Positions 62,843 through 64,000 of a stretch of 64,000 nucleotides of DNA are shown here, piece after piece. A program made the translations under genes and the position numbers. Every line of letters begins with the position of its first letter. The stretch's first letter is position 1. Source of the DNA: Glandiceps talaboti (lineage: Eukaryota; Hemichordata; Enteropneusta; Spengelidae); NCBI RefSeq assembly GCF_964340395.1, contig NC_135559.1, positions 736,001 to 800,000 of the forward strand, in the 5' to 3' direction. Below the pieces are notes generated by a model, which saw nothing but the letters and a program-made list of their open reading frames with translations, searched no databases and had not been told where the DNA came from.

Positions 62843-64000
62843 ACCTACACGCACGAACGCACGCGCACGCATTTTGGGTGGGTGGGGTGGAAAGTGTAAA
62901 CTATTCACCTTATTGGTCAAAATTGCCGATTTATTATCAAGTATATTAAAGAAAACTAAGCAAGTTGGAGAAATGGTCAAAGATGACGGCTGGCTACCAT
63001 TCCAGTGTCGTAAATCATTTCAGTTATTCTATTTGCCAAAGATGGTGCTAACCTGTGCCAACCATCAGAATGAACAGAGATGTTACCCTTCTGCTTGTAA
63101 AGTCGTCATATTACCAAGGAGACATTGTATCTACCAAAGTATTTCCCATTAAATACTATAACTAATGATCAAATTTGCCAAACAAGAAATATTGTAATCT
63201 TTCCAAGGTAGATGTTTGAGAATTTGAGTAGTAGTGTCATCACTTGTCACTTAGATATACAGCTGCATCTTCAAAAACCTTTGAAAATTGCAGGACTACT
63301 GCACTGGGCAATTTCACCAATCCACAAATGAAACAGACACAAAGAAAAATAACACTTGACATTTTTGCTAGGTTCGATCAAACAAGTTGTAAGTCTTTTA
63401 TTAACAAAATAGATGACTTTTATAAGTTATGGAAATCTCAAAATACGTGACTTTTGAAAAATGAAACTCAATGCGAATCTTGGACATCTTGAATAAATCA
63501 ACTTTTCTTTATGAGATCACAACACTGTAGTCACTATTTGCTTTTAGTACCATTCCTCATCAGAACTCACTGTAGTCACTATTTGCTTTTACTACCATTC
63601 CTCATCAGAATTCATGTTAGAGACCAAAATCTAATTGAAATATGAAAAAGGAGAAAAGATTTAGATAGGATACATCGTTGGTGATGTGGCAAGCCAGAAA
63701 TTCCTTATCAAATTATTATCAATTTGTACAACCGTTGTATCAAACGCGTAATGTAGCCGATTTGAAGGTCTTTCAGTCCATACTATACAGAGTGATAATA
63801 TATAACACATTTATACCCATTTTTCTACATTTGTAAAACACCTATGTATACGTAATGCGTGTGCTTATTGTCTATGGTCACTTTCAAAACACATCAGAAG
63901 AATGTCTACTAGTCGCTTTATGACTGAAAAAGGCGGGTAAATAACACGGAATGTTGGCTTGTGTATTGTGATGTGTGGCATTTCTACATAAATGTGACGC
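62843..64000. other. right-hand end, no recognised gene
   Basis: Contains two loose matches to the GGCCAAAGATG motif (62966, 63036) and a two-copy 45-bp direct repeat. A 68-codon plus frame at 63244 shows no family motif. Confidence 0.4.
63524..63613. repeat. 45-bp direct repeat, two copies
   Basis: ACTGTAGTCACTATTTGCTT, then TTAGTACCATTCCTCATCAG and AACTC is repeated once with two base changes. Confidence 0.9.

Noticed and set aside
62518-63152. Frames of 97-161 residues
   Set aside because: They are mostly ACAT/GCAT repeat translation, and the non-repeat tail has no family motif.

Overview
This is an AT-rich animal nuclear genome window. Its genes are broken by short introns with ordinary GT/AG borders. 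It also holds many microsatellites and minisatellites, truncated LINEs, foldback repeats and tandemly duplicated gene blocks. Domain content (CUB, REJ, polycystin channel) and the LINE types suggest a marine invertebrate or basal deuterostome; the sequence alone does not fix the species. No bacterial features, tRNA, rRNA, CRISPR array or retroviral element could be supported.

Left part (1-15.6 kb, all minus strand). A partial secreted or membrane receptor gene begins with a signal-peptide exon at 11290. It runs off the left edge through a CUB domain (two exons) and a REJ domain (four exons whose phases agree). Its introns hold LINE remnants. Upstream lies the channel end of a second, polycystin-1-like gene (13.47-15.44 kb). 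That copy carries a one-base frame break in a T10 run, a splice donor inside a GTGA microsatellite, and a 72-bp-arm palindrome across a splice acceptor, so it may be a decaying partial duplicate.

Middle part. A complete four-exon minus-strand gene (17.63-22.39 kb) encodes a 605-residue secreted pro-protein with a furin-type RQKR site and a cysteine-protease-like fold signature in which the expected catalytic residues seem to be replaced. Its introns hold large TA arrays and foldback sequences. From 23.2 to 28.9 kb lie two LINE copies. One is a Tx1/L1-like element containing an in-frame 30-bp minisatellite. A head-to-head pair follows: a minus-strand multi-exon gene of unknown function (35.1-36.3 kb) and a plus-strand 73-residue charged protein (36.90-37.59 kb).

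Right part (41-62 kb). This is the most unusual section. Four small minus-strand genes (41.6, 50.5, 58.3 and 61.9 kb) share an N-terminal exon with a LYEP-type motif at residues 22-25 in all four. Two of them also share a second exon with an IGW...C..C...RHYS pattern. Between the first two sits a 1.93-kb tandem duplication with older, decayed copies on both sides. At 59.4-60.5 kb is a degenerate array of ATTGGCCAAAGATGAC-type motifs, with the same motif scattered elsewhere in the window.
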